Shown here piece after piece: positions 6,819-15,133 of a stretch of DNA of 30,892 nucleotides; the first letter of the stretch is position 1; each line of letters opens with the position of its first letter. The notes beneath the pieces were generated by a model. It ran no database searches. It was not told the origin of the DNA and saw nothing but the letters and a program-made list of their open reading frames with translations. The translations under genes and the position numbers were made by a program. Where the stretch lies: positions 1 through 30,892 of IMG/VR virus record IMGVR_UViG_3300044645_000245. One strand, 5' to 3'. This DNA comes from a virus.

Positions 6819-8702
6819 TTAGTTTAATCTTGCTGCTCTGTTAATACGAGTGATTCTTTCCTGAGAGTTACTTACATCTGATTCCAATACATAAGAGCGA
6901 TTTGTAGCAGAACCTAATTGATTAATAGACCTCTGATCTAATTGGGTTACTGTATTCTGAATCGGAGCTTGAGGAGAAATCGGAGCAGCACCGCCACCAA
7001 CTGAAGCCGAAGGGATGGCAGGAGTACCACCACCGCCTCCAGGTACTTTTACCGCAGCAATAGCCTTTACTGATTTAATACCTGAAGCAATAATAGCTGC
7101 TACGTTAATAGCTTTAGCTACGAAGTCAAACGGAGAAGGCAGAACGGACTTTTGTCTGAGTGCTTCGGTAGCACCTGAATAAGTATTAATCAAAGCCTGA
7201 GCGATACCGAGAGCCTTACCTGCTGCGGTTTGCTGACCAACTATCTCACCGAGTTTACCTAAAGCATCTCCAACCTCTGAAAATTGCTGCTTTCTAAAGT
7301 CTGCTTTTTGCTTCTCTATCTCCTTCTGAGCTTCGGCTGCTGCTGCTTCCGCTTTAGTTTCTGCATCTAACTGAGCAAATAAATCATCGAACTCTTTTTG
7401 ATTAGCATCTGCTATTCTTTTCTTTTCTATTTCTTCTAACTCCTGTTCTCTTTCTAATCTCGCAAAAATAGCATCGAACTCAGCCTGAACTGCTGCTGCT
7501 TTCGCCTCTGCTATGGCTTGATCTCTTAGCTTTTGTTCTTCTACTAATAGCTGAGTCTTTAGCTTTTCACTCGCCTTCAGCTCCTCTATTTCTAACTTCC
7601 TATTCTCGAAGTTTATCTCAGCTTGTCGAATCCTTCTTTGATTCTCATCTGTAATAGCATTTAACTCAGCTTCCTGACGTGCTTTCCTAATATCTTCTTC
7701 AGCTTGCTTATTAGCAGCTACACGCTCCTGAGCTGCTGCTTTATTCTTTTCTGCTGCCTCTTTATTCTTAGCATCTTGTTTATCCTTAGCTTCTTTATCT
7801 ATCTTATTTAATCTATTCTGCTCTTCGATGTCTAAAACTTCCTTCTGAGTTTTTAGGTCACGAAACTTTTTCAGCTCATCAAGAGTAAGTTCACCCTTTG
7901 CTTTTGCAGATGTACGAAGAACATTTAATTCATTATCTATCTGCTGCTTTTTAAGTGCTAAGATTTCCTTCTCTTTATTACCTACCGCAGTTAAAACATC
8001 TATCTGATTCTGAAGGCTTGCATTAACTACTTCATTTTGTTCTGCGAGTTTCTTCTGAGCCTCTGCTGCTTTCTCACTTGTTGAAGTCCATTCAGATATC
8101 TTGCCAATAAGAGTAGTTAAACCTACTACGAGAAGTCCGATACCTGTAGCAGCGATAGCACCCTTTAGAATTGTAAACGCTCGACCTGTACCAACAGTCG
8201 CTACCCCGAAAGCCTTTTGCAAAGTGATAGCTATCGCAGTCGCAGCGTTATTCGCCTTCTGAAAGATAGCAGTAGATTGAATAATAGCATTTAATCTCTG
8301 AAAGTCTTTAGCCGAATCCCTAATCGTACTCAACCCCTGAGACAAAGCGAGAGCAGACTGAACTTTCAATAAAGCCTGTTCTACTTGCTTACCCTCTGCA
8401 CCCAATAAACCGAACGCACCTTGTACAGCACTTATCCCACCTGCAACAGAACTAAGAACCCCCGTAAAGGCTTGGAATTTTTTACCTGGGTCGAATAGAT
8501 CAGCAGTCTCTTTAGCTTCTTGAATTGAATCTTTTAGACCTGCTACTTTCTGAGCAGCAGCGATAGCCTCTTTAGAGTATTCTCCGAAATTCTTTTGAGC
8601 TTGTATTAATGCAAGATTGGCTTCCTTCAAATCTTTTTTAAGGTTGCCAATAGTTTCCCCGCCTTGTACTTCTATTTTTATACCTACTGTTTCCTGTGCC
8701 AT
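6819..8702 (-). CDS. Tail tape measure protein
   Basis: A 627-aa protein starting MAQETVGIKIEVQGGETIGN. It has an N-terminal alpha-helical region (LKKDLKEANLALIQAQKNFG), a hydrophobic segment near residues 180-200 (AATGIGLLVVGLTTLIG), a long Lys/Glu/Ala/Gln-rich coiled-coil core (residues ~210-460), a second hydrophobic stretch, and a Gly-rich linker (VPGGGGGTPAIPSASVGGG). Two copies of a ~26-residue unit (EFDAIFARLE, then EFDDLFAQLD) lie near residues 405-435. It sets tail length and helps DNA entry; the size suggests a short-to-medium siphovirus tail. Its ATG shares one base with the stop of the 689-aa gene. Confidence 0.9.
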   Translation of the reverse strand: MAQETVGIKIEVQGGETIGNLKKDLKEANLALIQAQKNFGEYSKEAIAAAQKVAGLKDSIQEAKETADLFDPGKKFQAFTGVLSSVAGGISAVQGAFGLLGAEGKQVEQALLKVQSALALSQGLSTIRDSAKDFQRLNAIIQSTAIFQKANNAATAIAITLQKAFGVATVGTGRAFTILKGAIAATGIGLLVVGLTTLIGKISEWTSTSEKAAEAQKKLAEQNEVVNASLQNQIDVLTAVGNKEKEILALKKQQIDNELNVLRTSAKAKGELTLDELKKFRDLKTQKEVLDIEEQNRLNKIDKEAKDKQDAKNKEAAEKNKAAAQERVAANKQAEEDIRKARQEAELNAITDENQRRIRQAEINFENRKLEIEELKASEKLKTQLLVEEQKLRDQAIAEAKAAAVQAEFDAIFARLEREQELEEIEKKRIADANQKEFDDLFAQLDAETKAEAAAAEAQKEIEKQKADFRKQQFSEVGDALGKLGEIVGQQTAAGKALGIAQALINTYSGATEALRQKSVLPSPFDFVAKAINVAAIIASGIKSVKAIAAVKVPGGGGGTPAIPSASVGGGAAPISPQAPIQNTVTQLDQRSINQLGSATNRSYVLESDVSNSQERITRINRAARLN

Positions 8703-10771
8703 TATGCGTATGTTGTTTCTATTACTTTAATAAATTCACACTTAGTAGTATCTTCTACCATTGGGTTATAGTCCATAACCTTATTCAATCTCCATAGTGA
8801 ACCATCTATCCAGATAGGTCGAGAGAAATCAAGATTGTAGATATCGATATCCGTTAACCGCACGTTACAGGTAAGTAGCTTAGAATCTTTATCGGAAATC
8901 TCAGCAACGTAATCTCCCCAATATCCGTTAAATAAATTAGCGGAAGGATAAGGGTTACTGAGAGTAAAATAAATCTCTTTAGGAGCACCGAAGTTAATAT
9001 CCGCAGTAGGAGTGTAAGGGTCGTTTAAGTGTCCACCATATCCGTAGGTAGTAGTGTTTAGTAGGTTACTTGTGCCATCCTCAATCTTGTATGAAGCAAC
9101 TCCTGTTATCTTCTTAACCTGAAGGATACGGATAACGCTATCCATCTTATCTTCTGATGGGTTATTGCTTTGAGTATTGCTTCGCTTTAGAATAATAGAA
9201 TGGACTTTATCATCTCCTGCGTAAAGAATCAAAGGAGTAGCTGCGAATACTATCTCAGCAGTTTGTCTTTCATTAGCAAACTCGTAACCTGTATCCTCTA
9301 TGAAATCTCCATATCCTTCGTTGTATTTCTTAAAGTAATTCTCATTATAGAAATCAGCATCCTGCTTGTATTTGTACTCAAAGAACCTTCCGTTAAGTTC
9401 GCTCATCGGCTTTAGTCTAAAAGGCTTAGACCTATCAATCTTTATACTCCAATCTATTGTATCATTGAAATCGTAATAGTCGATGTAAGGAGAAATAATA
9501 AGATGCTTTGTCTTATCTGTGCTTTCTGTTACATACAGGTTAAACATCTTCACAATCGAAGAGAAGAAGTCTTTTTGAAATACGCCTCTTGGAATTGTTT
9601 TATTTATCTGTATTGTTTCTCCAAGGTTCAAAACAACGGCTTGCGTTACATCAGTATTTAACTCGATGTTACCGCTATTTATGAATATGCGATAATCTAA
9701 AGCGTTATTCTGTCGAATGGCTATAACCTCAAAGTAATCATTGGTAGCGAATGTACCTGTACCGCTAAAAGTAAAATCAAAACTATCGTATAGATTTTCA
9801 ACAGATGGGGAAGTAGCTATATCAGTAGTTCCATTTTTTCTAACTACGAAATACATTGTTTCTGCACTATCCTCGTATGAACCGTTAAGAGTAGCAGTTA
9901 CAGTAATCGAAATAGTCGAAGCACCTGTATAAGTGAATCGAGTATTGCTAAGAGATGCAGTAAAGCTACCTGCTATTGAAGGAGATGGATACTCTAACTT
10001 GATATTAGAGCCAGCAGCAGCGTAATAATCGGTAGTATCGAACTTAGGTAAAACATCAGATTTGAAAGCAGTAGTAGAATACGCACTCAAGTCCTTCTGA
10101 TTGTTAGGGATTACTAACCTCTTGAATAAGTTAGTATTGAAGAACGAACTCTCCCACGTATAGCCTGCTCCTGTGATAATCTTATCGATGTACTCACGAA
10201 CGAACAAAGCAGGTCGGAAAGCCTTATACTGCCAATCCTTTTTACCTACTGAAACCTGACCATAGTCAATAAGCGGATAGAAGTAACCGCTACCATCTAC
10301 TTGATTCCAAGAGTTAGTTATATTGGTTACATTCCAAACGTGATTATACGCAGAGAAATCTAAATCCTCTATTTTACCATTTGCAATAGCAGAAACGAAT
10401 CCACCAAGCTCACCGAATACAGCACACTCGTACTCTATGCTTCCGTTATCGATAATTATCTCAAGCAGTCGGATAATCCCTTTGAAGATTTGTATCTTAT
10501 CTACATAGACAACACAAGCAGCAGACTTGGCTGCGTTGAAGTTGTAACCCACGTTATCGGCTGTAGGATTGTAGAAGTTACTATTACCGAACTCGAAGAT
10601 ATGCCCGAATAGTTTGTTATTAGTTGCATTACCTGGGATTACTATTGTTTTGGAAAAGTTGGTATTCCGAGAAGAGAAGTCCTTAACATCATCGATATTA
10701 TAGGTAAACTCTGCTGAGATATCCTTGTAAAGGTCGAGGCTTTGATTCTCTATGTAGATTTCAGTTCTCAT
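8702..10771 (-). CDS. Large tail-tip / baseplate hub-like protein
   Basis: A 689-aa, beta-rich protein beginning MRTEIYIENQSLDLYKDISA, with the motif DVKDFSSRNTNFSKTIVIPG near residues 29-48. I recognise this opening from Bacteroidetes siphophages, where the protein lies next to the tape measure and is called only structural. The middle (residues ~260-350) is rich in Ser/Thr and looks like an Ig-type carbohydrate-binding insert (SFTASLSNTRFTYTGAST). Late segments (PYPSANLFNGYWGDY, RPIWIDGSLWRLNKVMDYNP) fit a hub that carries the tail tip. It overlaps its neighbours by 4 nt and 1 nt. Position suggests distal tail or receptor-contact roles; no enzymatic motif was seen. Confidence 0.72.
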   Translation of the reverse strand: MRTEIYIENQSLDLYKDISAEFTYNIDDVKDFSSRNTNFSKTIVIPGNATNNKLFGHIFEFGNSNFYNPTADNVGYNFNAAKSAACVVYVDKIQIFKGIIRLLEIIIDNGSIEYECAVFGELGGFVSAIANGKIEDLDFSAYNHVWNVTNITNSWNQVDGSGYFYPLIDYGQVSVGKKDWQYKAFRPALFVREYIDKIITGAGYTWESSFFNTNLFKRLVIPNNQKDLSAYSTTAFKSDVLPKFDTTDYYAAAGSNIKLEYPSPSIAGSFTASLSNTRFTYTGASTISITVTATLNGSYEDSAETMYFVVRKNGTTDIATSPSVENLYDSFDFTFSGTGTFATNDYFEVIAIRQNNALDYRIFINSGNIELNTDVTQAVVLNLGETIQINKTIPRGVFQKDFFSSIVKMFNLYVTESTDKTKHLIISPYIDYYDFNDTIDWSIKIDRSKPFRLKPMSELNGRFFEYKYKQDADFYNENYFKKYNEGYGDFIEDTGYEFANERQTAEIVFAATPLILYAGDDKVHSIILKRSNTQSNNPSEDKMDSVIRILQVKKITGVASYKIEDGTSNLLNTTTYGYGGHLNDPYTPTADINFGAPKEIYFTLSNPYPSANLFNGYWGDYVAEISDKDSKLLTCNVRLTDIDIYNLDFSRPIWIDGSLWRLNKVMDYNPMVEDTTKCEFIKVIETTYA

Positions 10772-11952
10772 CGGTATTGGCTAAATTCTTTACTACCAAA
10801 TTCAATGTCCAACTCAAGGTTATATACCTTATCAACGTAGCGGTTTTTCTGAGTCCATTGGCTTGTACTAATCTTAACAGGAATAAACGTACCTCCATTC
10901 TCCATATACACTTCAGGAGATGCTATAAGGTCTCTTATCCAAGTGTAATCGGTAAGACTAAGCCAATCACTCGTTAGCTTGTAAGTGATTGTGTGCTGAG
11001 TATTAAACTGCACCGAGCCTCCGTTAAATACGTTGTACTGATTCCATCTGAACATATCTGAAGATCGATACTGCCACTCCGCTTGCTCGAAGGATTTGCG
11101 TTCTATGTTTCTACTCTCACGATTAACCAGAGTGAATATCATCGTATCGTATCCACCTACTGAGTTAAGGAAGTGCAGGGGAATATGTGTATGTCGAGGC
11201 TGACAAATCTTTGTAACTGTTACCTCATCCGTATAATCTCCTATAGTATCGTTGAATGTTCTTACTATGTATGATTCTGTAGCTGATGTGATAAACGAAG
11301 AGCCTAAGTAGGTATTAAGTGCAGTAGGTGAAATATCCAAAACAGATATATCACTAACAGAAATAATACCTCCAATAGATGTAGTACCTCCGTTGCTTCT
11401 CGTTACTTCTATTTGCCAATCTACAGGAGTATTAATGTCTGTATTCTGTAGAGTAATAAATAACCTATTCCCTGTCTGATTCGTTTGCAGTTGTGTTTTA
11501 TCTCGCTTGGTTAATAAGTATCCTAAGTACTGACCTTGATACCAAGTACCATCGAAAGCAGCTTTACCTGTTGTGATATTCGGATAGTAGTTAAACGCAT
11601 CTCGCTCATCCTCTCCTAAGTTAGTGTATAAAGTACCTCCGTACTCTTCTCCGAATTGAATAGTATAAGTAACTCGATTTCCTGATCCTAAGTAATTAAA
11701 CGCAGTCTGAGAAGTTGCAGGCTGAAAGTAACTCGCCCAATAGTTACGGATTATCGGTGCTACGTTGAATAATCCTTTGTTGGTAGTAGGCTGAGGGAAT
11801 GATTTTATTCTCGCTACCAATACTGAATTAATATACACATCAAAGACGTACTTAAAGTTACTCTGTCCTGTGTTCGTTGAACTCGCTACATACCACATAT
11901 CCTCGTGAAAGGATTGGTAATTGTTAGGAGCGTTATCTAATGTTATTGCCAT
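10768..11952 (-). CDS. Tail-tip structural protein
   Basis: A 394-aa beta-rich protein starting MAITLDNAPNNYQSFHEDMW. Features are YVFDVYINSVLVARIKSFPQ near residues 34-53, an Asn/Thr-rich centre, the segment ICQPRHTHIPLHFLNSVGGY (~252-271), and RYVDKVYNLELDIEFGSKEF near the end. The RHTHIPLHFLN core and the ending recur in Bacteroidetes phage tail proteins next to the larger hub protein. It overlaps the neck-like gene by 20 nt and the 689-aa gene by 4 nt. It probably forms part of the tail tip; no catalytic motif is visible. Confidence 0.68.
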   Translation of the reverse strand: MAITLDNAPNNYQSFHEDMWYVASSTNTGQSNFKYVFDVYINSVLVARIKSFPQPTTNKGLFNVAPIIRNYWASYFQPATSQTAFNYLGSGNRVTYTIQFGEEYGGTLYTNLGEDERDAFNYYPNITTGKAAFDGTWYQGQYLGYLLTKRDKTQLQTNQTGNRLFITLQNTDINTPVDWQIEVTRSNGGTTSIGGIISVSDISVLDISPTALNTYLGSSFITSATESYIVRTFNDTIGDYTDEVTVTKICQPRHTHIPLHFLNSVGGYDTMIFTLVNRESRNIERKSFEQAEWQYRSSDMFRWNQYNVFNGGSVQFNTQHTITYKLTSDWLSLTDYTWIRDLIASPEVYMENGGTFIPVKISTSQWTQKNRYVDKVYNLELDIEFGSKEFSQYR

Positions 11953-12619
11953 TTCTTATGTTTATTACTACTTCTCTTCCTATTATTTTAGCTACTGCAT
12001 CATTAAACTCTTTTCCGAAAGCGAACTGAGCTGCTTTATCAATGAAGCCTGTCTTTTTAAGACCCTTCCTCTTGATAGAAACAGAGACCGCATACGCAAG
12101 AGATTTAATTCTACTGCTTTCACTTACCATCTTAGATAGACGCTTCCGCTTTCTTTGTACTGGGGATAGATTCTTTTTTTGATCCTCGTTCCTCGATGCT
12201 ATGTTATTTCGCTTCAGCCATCCTTCGATAGCGTTCCGTAAACCGCCTACACGCTCATTCTTAAACGAATATGGACTATCCGATGGACTACCTGAGCGAG
12301 TACCTTTAACTCCCTTATTAACGAAGTCGTAGTATTTAGCTGCTTTAGACTCAGCAGGATAACCGACTGTGATACTTACCGACCCTCCACCTGTTACTAC
12401 ATCTCCGCTTTCGATGTCGCTTGCCAAAGCACCTGTATCTACTCGACCAGATTGGTTGAGATTCTCTTGTACCTTCAAAATAAAATTAGCTGCACTTAAT
12501 ACGAGCAGCTTCTCAACACCTTGTAACTTATTTACATCCTCGAACGCAGCTTTGCTTTGACCCTGTGAGTCTAAGTAACTCAGTACCTCATCCTGTAATT
12601 GTTTAACGGACTTTGCCAT
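11933..12619 (-). CDS. HK97 gp10-like neck / tail-completion protein
   Basis: A 228-aa basic protein. The segment LNQSGRVDTGALASDI (residues ~54-69) and the following strand VSITVGYPAESKAAKYYDFV, with KGVKGTRSG near 98-106, match the layout of HK97 gp10-type proteins, in which a V-D-T-G-L/A element and a Y-E-F-like element are typical. These sit at the head-tail interface or tail end. The C-terminal part is Lys/Arg-rich (SPVQRKRKRLSKMVSESS) and could touch DNA. It overlaps the -1 frame of the chaperone-like gene by 17 nt. Confidence 0.66.
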   Translation of the reverse strand: MAKSVKQLQDEVLSYLDSQGQSKAAFEDVNKLQGVEKLLVLSAANFILKVQENLNQSGRVDTGALASDIESGDVVTGGGSVSITVGYPAESKAAKYYDFVNKGVKGTRSGSPSDSPYSFKNERVGGLRNAIEGWLKRNNIASRNEDQKKNLSPVQRKRKRLSKMVSESSRIKSLAYAVSVSIKRKGLKKTGFIDKAAQFAFGKEFNDAVAKIIGREVVINIRNGNNIR

Positions 12620-12887
12620 TGGCTTTCTTTAACTGCTCTGCTTCGTACTCGTTTTTCGCTTTGAGGTAAGAAAGGTCGTTAAGGAATTGGATTGTAGGAA
12701 TATCGTAAACCTCTTCCATCGTGATTCTCTCGAACTCAGCCACCAATGAGGCTTGATAAATCCATCCAAAGTCTCGCATAAAGTTTGATACAGAACCTCT
12801 GCTTGGTACTTCGTCAAGCTCTTCTCCATCATCTCTGCTACCAAATAATCCTTCGAAGCCTTTATCCAATTCCTGTAAACGAGACAA
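12603..12887 (-). CDS. -1 frame extension of the tail assembly chaperone-like protein (GT-type part)
   Basis: This frame has no ATG at its head; it opens at a run of nine T on the minus strand with TTG TCT CGT (L S R). It encodes a protein-like 94-residue segment (LQELDKGFEGLFGSRDDGEE, DFGWIYQASLVAEFERITME, IPTIQFLNDLSYLKAKNEYE) that looks like the true C-terminal half of the upstream gene. A -1 slip on T TTT TTT (12893-12887) joins 160 residues of the upstream frame to this one, giving a 254-aa fusion like lambda G/GT. The TTG could serve as a weak separate start, but there is no good leader. A base missing from the homopolymer in the assembly would look the same. Confidence 0.72.
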   Translation of the reverse strand: MSRLQELDKGFEGLFGSRDDGEELDEVPSRGSVSNFMRDFGWIYQASLVAEFERITMEEVYDIPTIQFLNDLSYLKAKNEYEAEQLKKANGKVR

Positions 12888-13366
12888 AAAAAAACCACGC
12901 TTCCGAGTACCGCAGTTATAGGAGCTTCCAACAAATCCTGAGCGTAGTCCTCGTGCTTGCTCGCATCGTACTTATCTACCTTCCACCCGAAAAGAGTTTT
13001 CTTCATAGGCATAACCATACAAGCACCGATCCTATGTAGGTTAGCGTTCACATCTTTAGCGAAGTACTTGCTCTCGATATAACGAGCAGCAGGAATTTTA
13101 CGGACATCGTAGATACACTTGTAGCGTTTCTTACCTACCTTAATAAACTTCTGAGGCTCAGGCTTTATCTCTTCGTGAATGAAATCGATAGACTTGAGAA
13201 GTGGGTTTAACTCACCGAGAGGCATAGAATCTATCTGATACTCAGTCATTCCCTTGAGGATAGCCACGCACTTAACCGCTAAATCTAATTCAGTTACGTC
13301 TTTAGACTTCGTGAACAAATCCACGATTTGCTGCCATTGAAATACGTTTACGTTTTTCCAAGTCAT
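12629..13366 (-). CDS. Tail assembly chaperone-like protein, zero-frame product
   Basis: I use the second ATG (13366, MTWKNVNVFQWQQIVDLF) because it is placed 5 nt after ATCTATTTA like other late starts; the ATG at 13372 is the alternative. The first 160 residues look like a genuine folded domain (DLAVKCVAILKGMTEYQIDS, YKCIYDVRKIPAARYIESKY). Past residue 160 the zero frame continues 85 codons with Trp/Ser-rich, unconvincing sequence (KPHWWLSSRESRWKRF), while the -1 frame is protein-like. Position at the start of the tail block fits a chaperone that wraps the tape measure during assembly. The family is inferred from frameshift and position, not from a recognised motif. Confidence 0.65.
   Translation of the reverse strand: MTWKNVNVFQWQQIVDLFTKSKDVTELDLAVKCVAILKGMTEYQIDSMPLGELNPLLKSIDFIHEEIKPEPQKFIKVGKKRYKCIYDVRKIPAARYIESKYFAKDVNANLHRIGACMVMPMKKTLFGWKVDKYDASKHEDYAQDLLEAPITAVLGSVVFFCLVYRNWIKASKDYLVAEMMEKSLTKYQAEVLYQTLCETLDGFIKPHWWLSSRESRWKRFTIFLQSNSLTTFLTSKRKTSTKQSS
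12887..12893 (-). other. Putative -1 ribosomal frameshift site T TTT TTT
   Basis: The minus strand reads GTG GTT TTT TTT TGT CTC in the zero frame, containing T9 (12886-12894). The heptamer T TTT TTT fits the X XXY YYZ rule. A slip of one base back makes the next codon TTG at 12887 and enters the protein-like 94-residue frame. I could not establish a convincing downstream stem by eye. Confidence 0.65.
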
Positions 13367-13371
13367 ACTCA

Positions 13372-13380
13372 TAAATAGAT
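13372..13380 (-). promoter_or_regulatory. Late leader motif ATCTATTTA before the chaperone-like gene
   Basis: ATCTATTTA on the minus strand ends 5 nt before the ATG at 13366. The ~100 bp upstream (13381-13480) separates this gene from the HNH gene and holds a near -7 match, CATATTTG on the minus strand, within an imperfect palindrome GTAAACATATTTGCTTAC. That may be a tail-operon promoter, but no good -33 element was seen. Confidence 0.45.
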
Positions 13381-13480
13381 ATTTTTAGAGTTGTGTCCTA
13401 TGCGTCTTATAGTAAGCAAATATGTTTACTTTTGAGCCGAATAAGTAACATTATCAGCTCACGTTCGCTGTTTGCAAACC

Positions 13481-13948
13481 TCAAGCAAACGAACTATATT
13501 GACCATTCAATTCTAATGATTTAGAGATATAAGCATTTTTAGCCTCTTCTATTGTTTTATATGTACCTAATCTAATCTGCTTATTATTAACCATAATTCG
13601 AGCTGTATAATTATTCCCATTCATAGAAACTCCTTTTGGTAAACTCTTATTCCTCCATCCAGAAGAATTAGCCATATTTTGCATCACAGTACAGGCTCTT
13701 AAATTTTCTATTCTGTTATCGTGTCTATTCCTGTTTATGTGATCTACATATTTTGGCATATATCCATTATGAAGAAGGAATACTATCCTATGAACATAGT
13801 ATAGTTTATTTTTGTGCTTTAATTGAAGATAGTTTCTTTTAGTTGATGGAGATACAGGCTTACCACTATAGTTGTGATTTGTATCACTTTTCCAATACAA
13901 GGTATCGTTCTTGTATTCAAATAATTGTTTTGCTATTTCGTATGTCAT
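13481..13948 (-). CDS. HNH homing-type endonuclease with C-terminal AP2 domain
   Basis: The ATG at 13948 (MTYEIAKQLFEYKNDTLYWK) is preferred: it has the CTATTTA-N5-ATG leader, while the longer frame needs a TTG at 13972. The protein has a small N-terminal module (TLYWK), an HNH core (YYVHRIVFLLHNGYMP, VDHINRNRHDNRIENLR) and a C-terminal AP2-like DNA-binding domain (YTARIMVNNKQIRLGTYKTI followed by EEAKNAY). This is the standard layout of free-standing phage HNH-AP2 endonucleases. It lies between terL and the tail operon, a common landing place. By hand count G+C is 33/120 (28%) at 13501-13620 against 28/60 (47%) in adjacent terL, so recent acquisition is likely. Confidence 0.88.
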   Translation of the reverse strand: MTYEIAKQLFEYKNDTLYWKSDTNHNYSGKPVSPSTKRNYLQLKHKNKLYYVHRIVFLLHNGYMPKYVDHINRNRHDNRIENLRACTVMQNMANSSGWRNKSLPKGVSMNGNNYTARIMVNNKQIRLGTYKTIEEAKNAYISKSLELNGQYSSFA

Positions 13949-13953
13949 ATACA

Positions 13954-13960
13954 TAAATAG
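13954..13960 (-). promoter_or_regulatory. Late leader motif CTATTTA before the HNH gene
   Basis: CTATTTA on the minus strand (GCTATTTA rather than the full ATCTATTTA) ends 5 nt before the ATG at 13948. This makes the HNH gene share the late-gene leader even though its base composition differs. Confidence 0.4.
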
Positions 13961-13981
13961 CAGAATACGCAATTATGTACC

Positions 13982-15133
13982 TTATAGGAAACTATACCTA
14001 CCCTGTCCTGAGTTACGAGTATAGTGATGCCAAGCGAGAGCCAAACTCATAACGCAGTCATCGTGAAACCCAGGAGGAGCAGAATATCTTACTCCTGTTG
14101 CGGTGTACTGATACTCAAAAACCTCTAACTCGTTTACGATATTCCCTTCAGGATAGGTTATCTTTCTTTGCTGAATCGCTGATGATAATCCCTCCATTAG
14201 CTGCTGCTTACTCGTAGAACTGAATTTGAAGCCATTTATAGCCAATCCTTCGCGTTGTAAATCTTCGAAGATAGGATCGCCTACCCCTGTGCTATCTATC
14301 AAAATTGGGGCTTTATTTAGGCTCAGGATAGTTTGCTTTGTTTGTCTCCAATCCTTCTGGAATCTATCGAAATGACAGACAGAGCCATTCCTATCGAGTC
14401 CGATTATCACAGTCCAATCCACCGCCTTAGCTAAGTCCACTCCGTACACTATCGCAGGTTCGGGAGATATGGGGAAAGTACATTGCTTGATGTATGAAGA
14501 ACCGAATGGGTTAGATGAGTTCTCAGCAGGGTTAGCCATATACTCCTGCTCAAAGACCACCTCAGGGAGTTGAGTGCGTGCATCATCTATCTCTCCCTTA
14601 TCGATATAAGGGTTATCGTAGGTAGTAAATCGGAAAGCCTCCCAATCTGGTTCTCCTCCCTTTAAGAAGAGAGAGTAAAAGAAGTTCTTTCCCTTAGGAG
14701 TAGATAGGAATATCGCTCGACCTTTGTAATCGGTTAAGGTAGGGCGGATAGAGTTAAGCCACCCATCTTCGAGATTAGGAATAAAGGAAGCCTCATCCAC
14801 TACAACGAGGTGAAACTTTCTACCTCGCAGGTTATCGAGTCTCTCACCTGTAAAGAAATCTACCGAGCCTGCGTTCGGGAACTTAATAGTGAGTTCTGAT
14901 TTATTGGATTCGAATGGTACTGCTTGAATAAGTCTCTCGAAGAACACACGAGCGAGCTGATAAGTTGGAGTGATATAAGCGACTGACTTACCAAGTAAAG
15001 CATTTGAGATGATTTCTATCTGGCTGAGTTCTGACTTCCCGAATCTTCGACCGCACATAACCACCCTGAACCTTGCTTCGCTGTCAAGTATTCTCTGTTG
15101 GTTAATATGCGGTTCAGGAAGTTCAAGCCTCAT
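13982..15133 (-). CDS. terL: Terminase large subunit
   Basis: A 383-aa DNA-packaging motor. Walker A is CGRRFGKSE near residue 27, Walker B is LVVVDEAS near residue 110, followed by a coupling-like motif FLSTPKGKNFF near 142. The RNase-H-like nuclease domain shows GVDLAKAVDWT (~220), IDSTGVGDP (~277) and HDDCVMSLALA near the end, supplying the usual acidic metal ligands. At 383 aa it is a compact terminase with no extra domains. Its start overlaps terS by 4 nt, so the two subunits are translationally coupled. Together with the portal it pumps DNA into the prohead and cuts it. Confidence 0.95.
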   Translation of the reverse strand: MRLELPEPHINQQRILDSEARFRVVMCGRRFGKSELSQIEIISNALLGKSVAYITPTYQLARVFFERLIQAVPFESNKSELTIKFPNAGSVDFFTGERLDNLRGRKFHLVVVDEASFIPNLEDGWLNSIRPTLTDYKGRAIFLSTPKGKNFFYSLFLKGGEPDWEAFRFTTYDNPYIDKGEIDDARTQLPEVVFEQEYMANPAENSSNPFGSSYIKQCTFPISPEPAIVYGVDLAKAVDWTVIIGLDRNGSVCHFDRFQKDWRQTKQTILSLNKAPILIDSTGVGDPIFEDLQREGLAINGFKFSSTSKQQLMEGLSSAIQQRKITYPEGNIVNELEVFEYQYTATGVRYSAPPGFHDDCVMSLALAWHHYTRNSGQGRYSFL

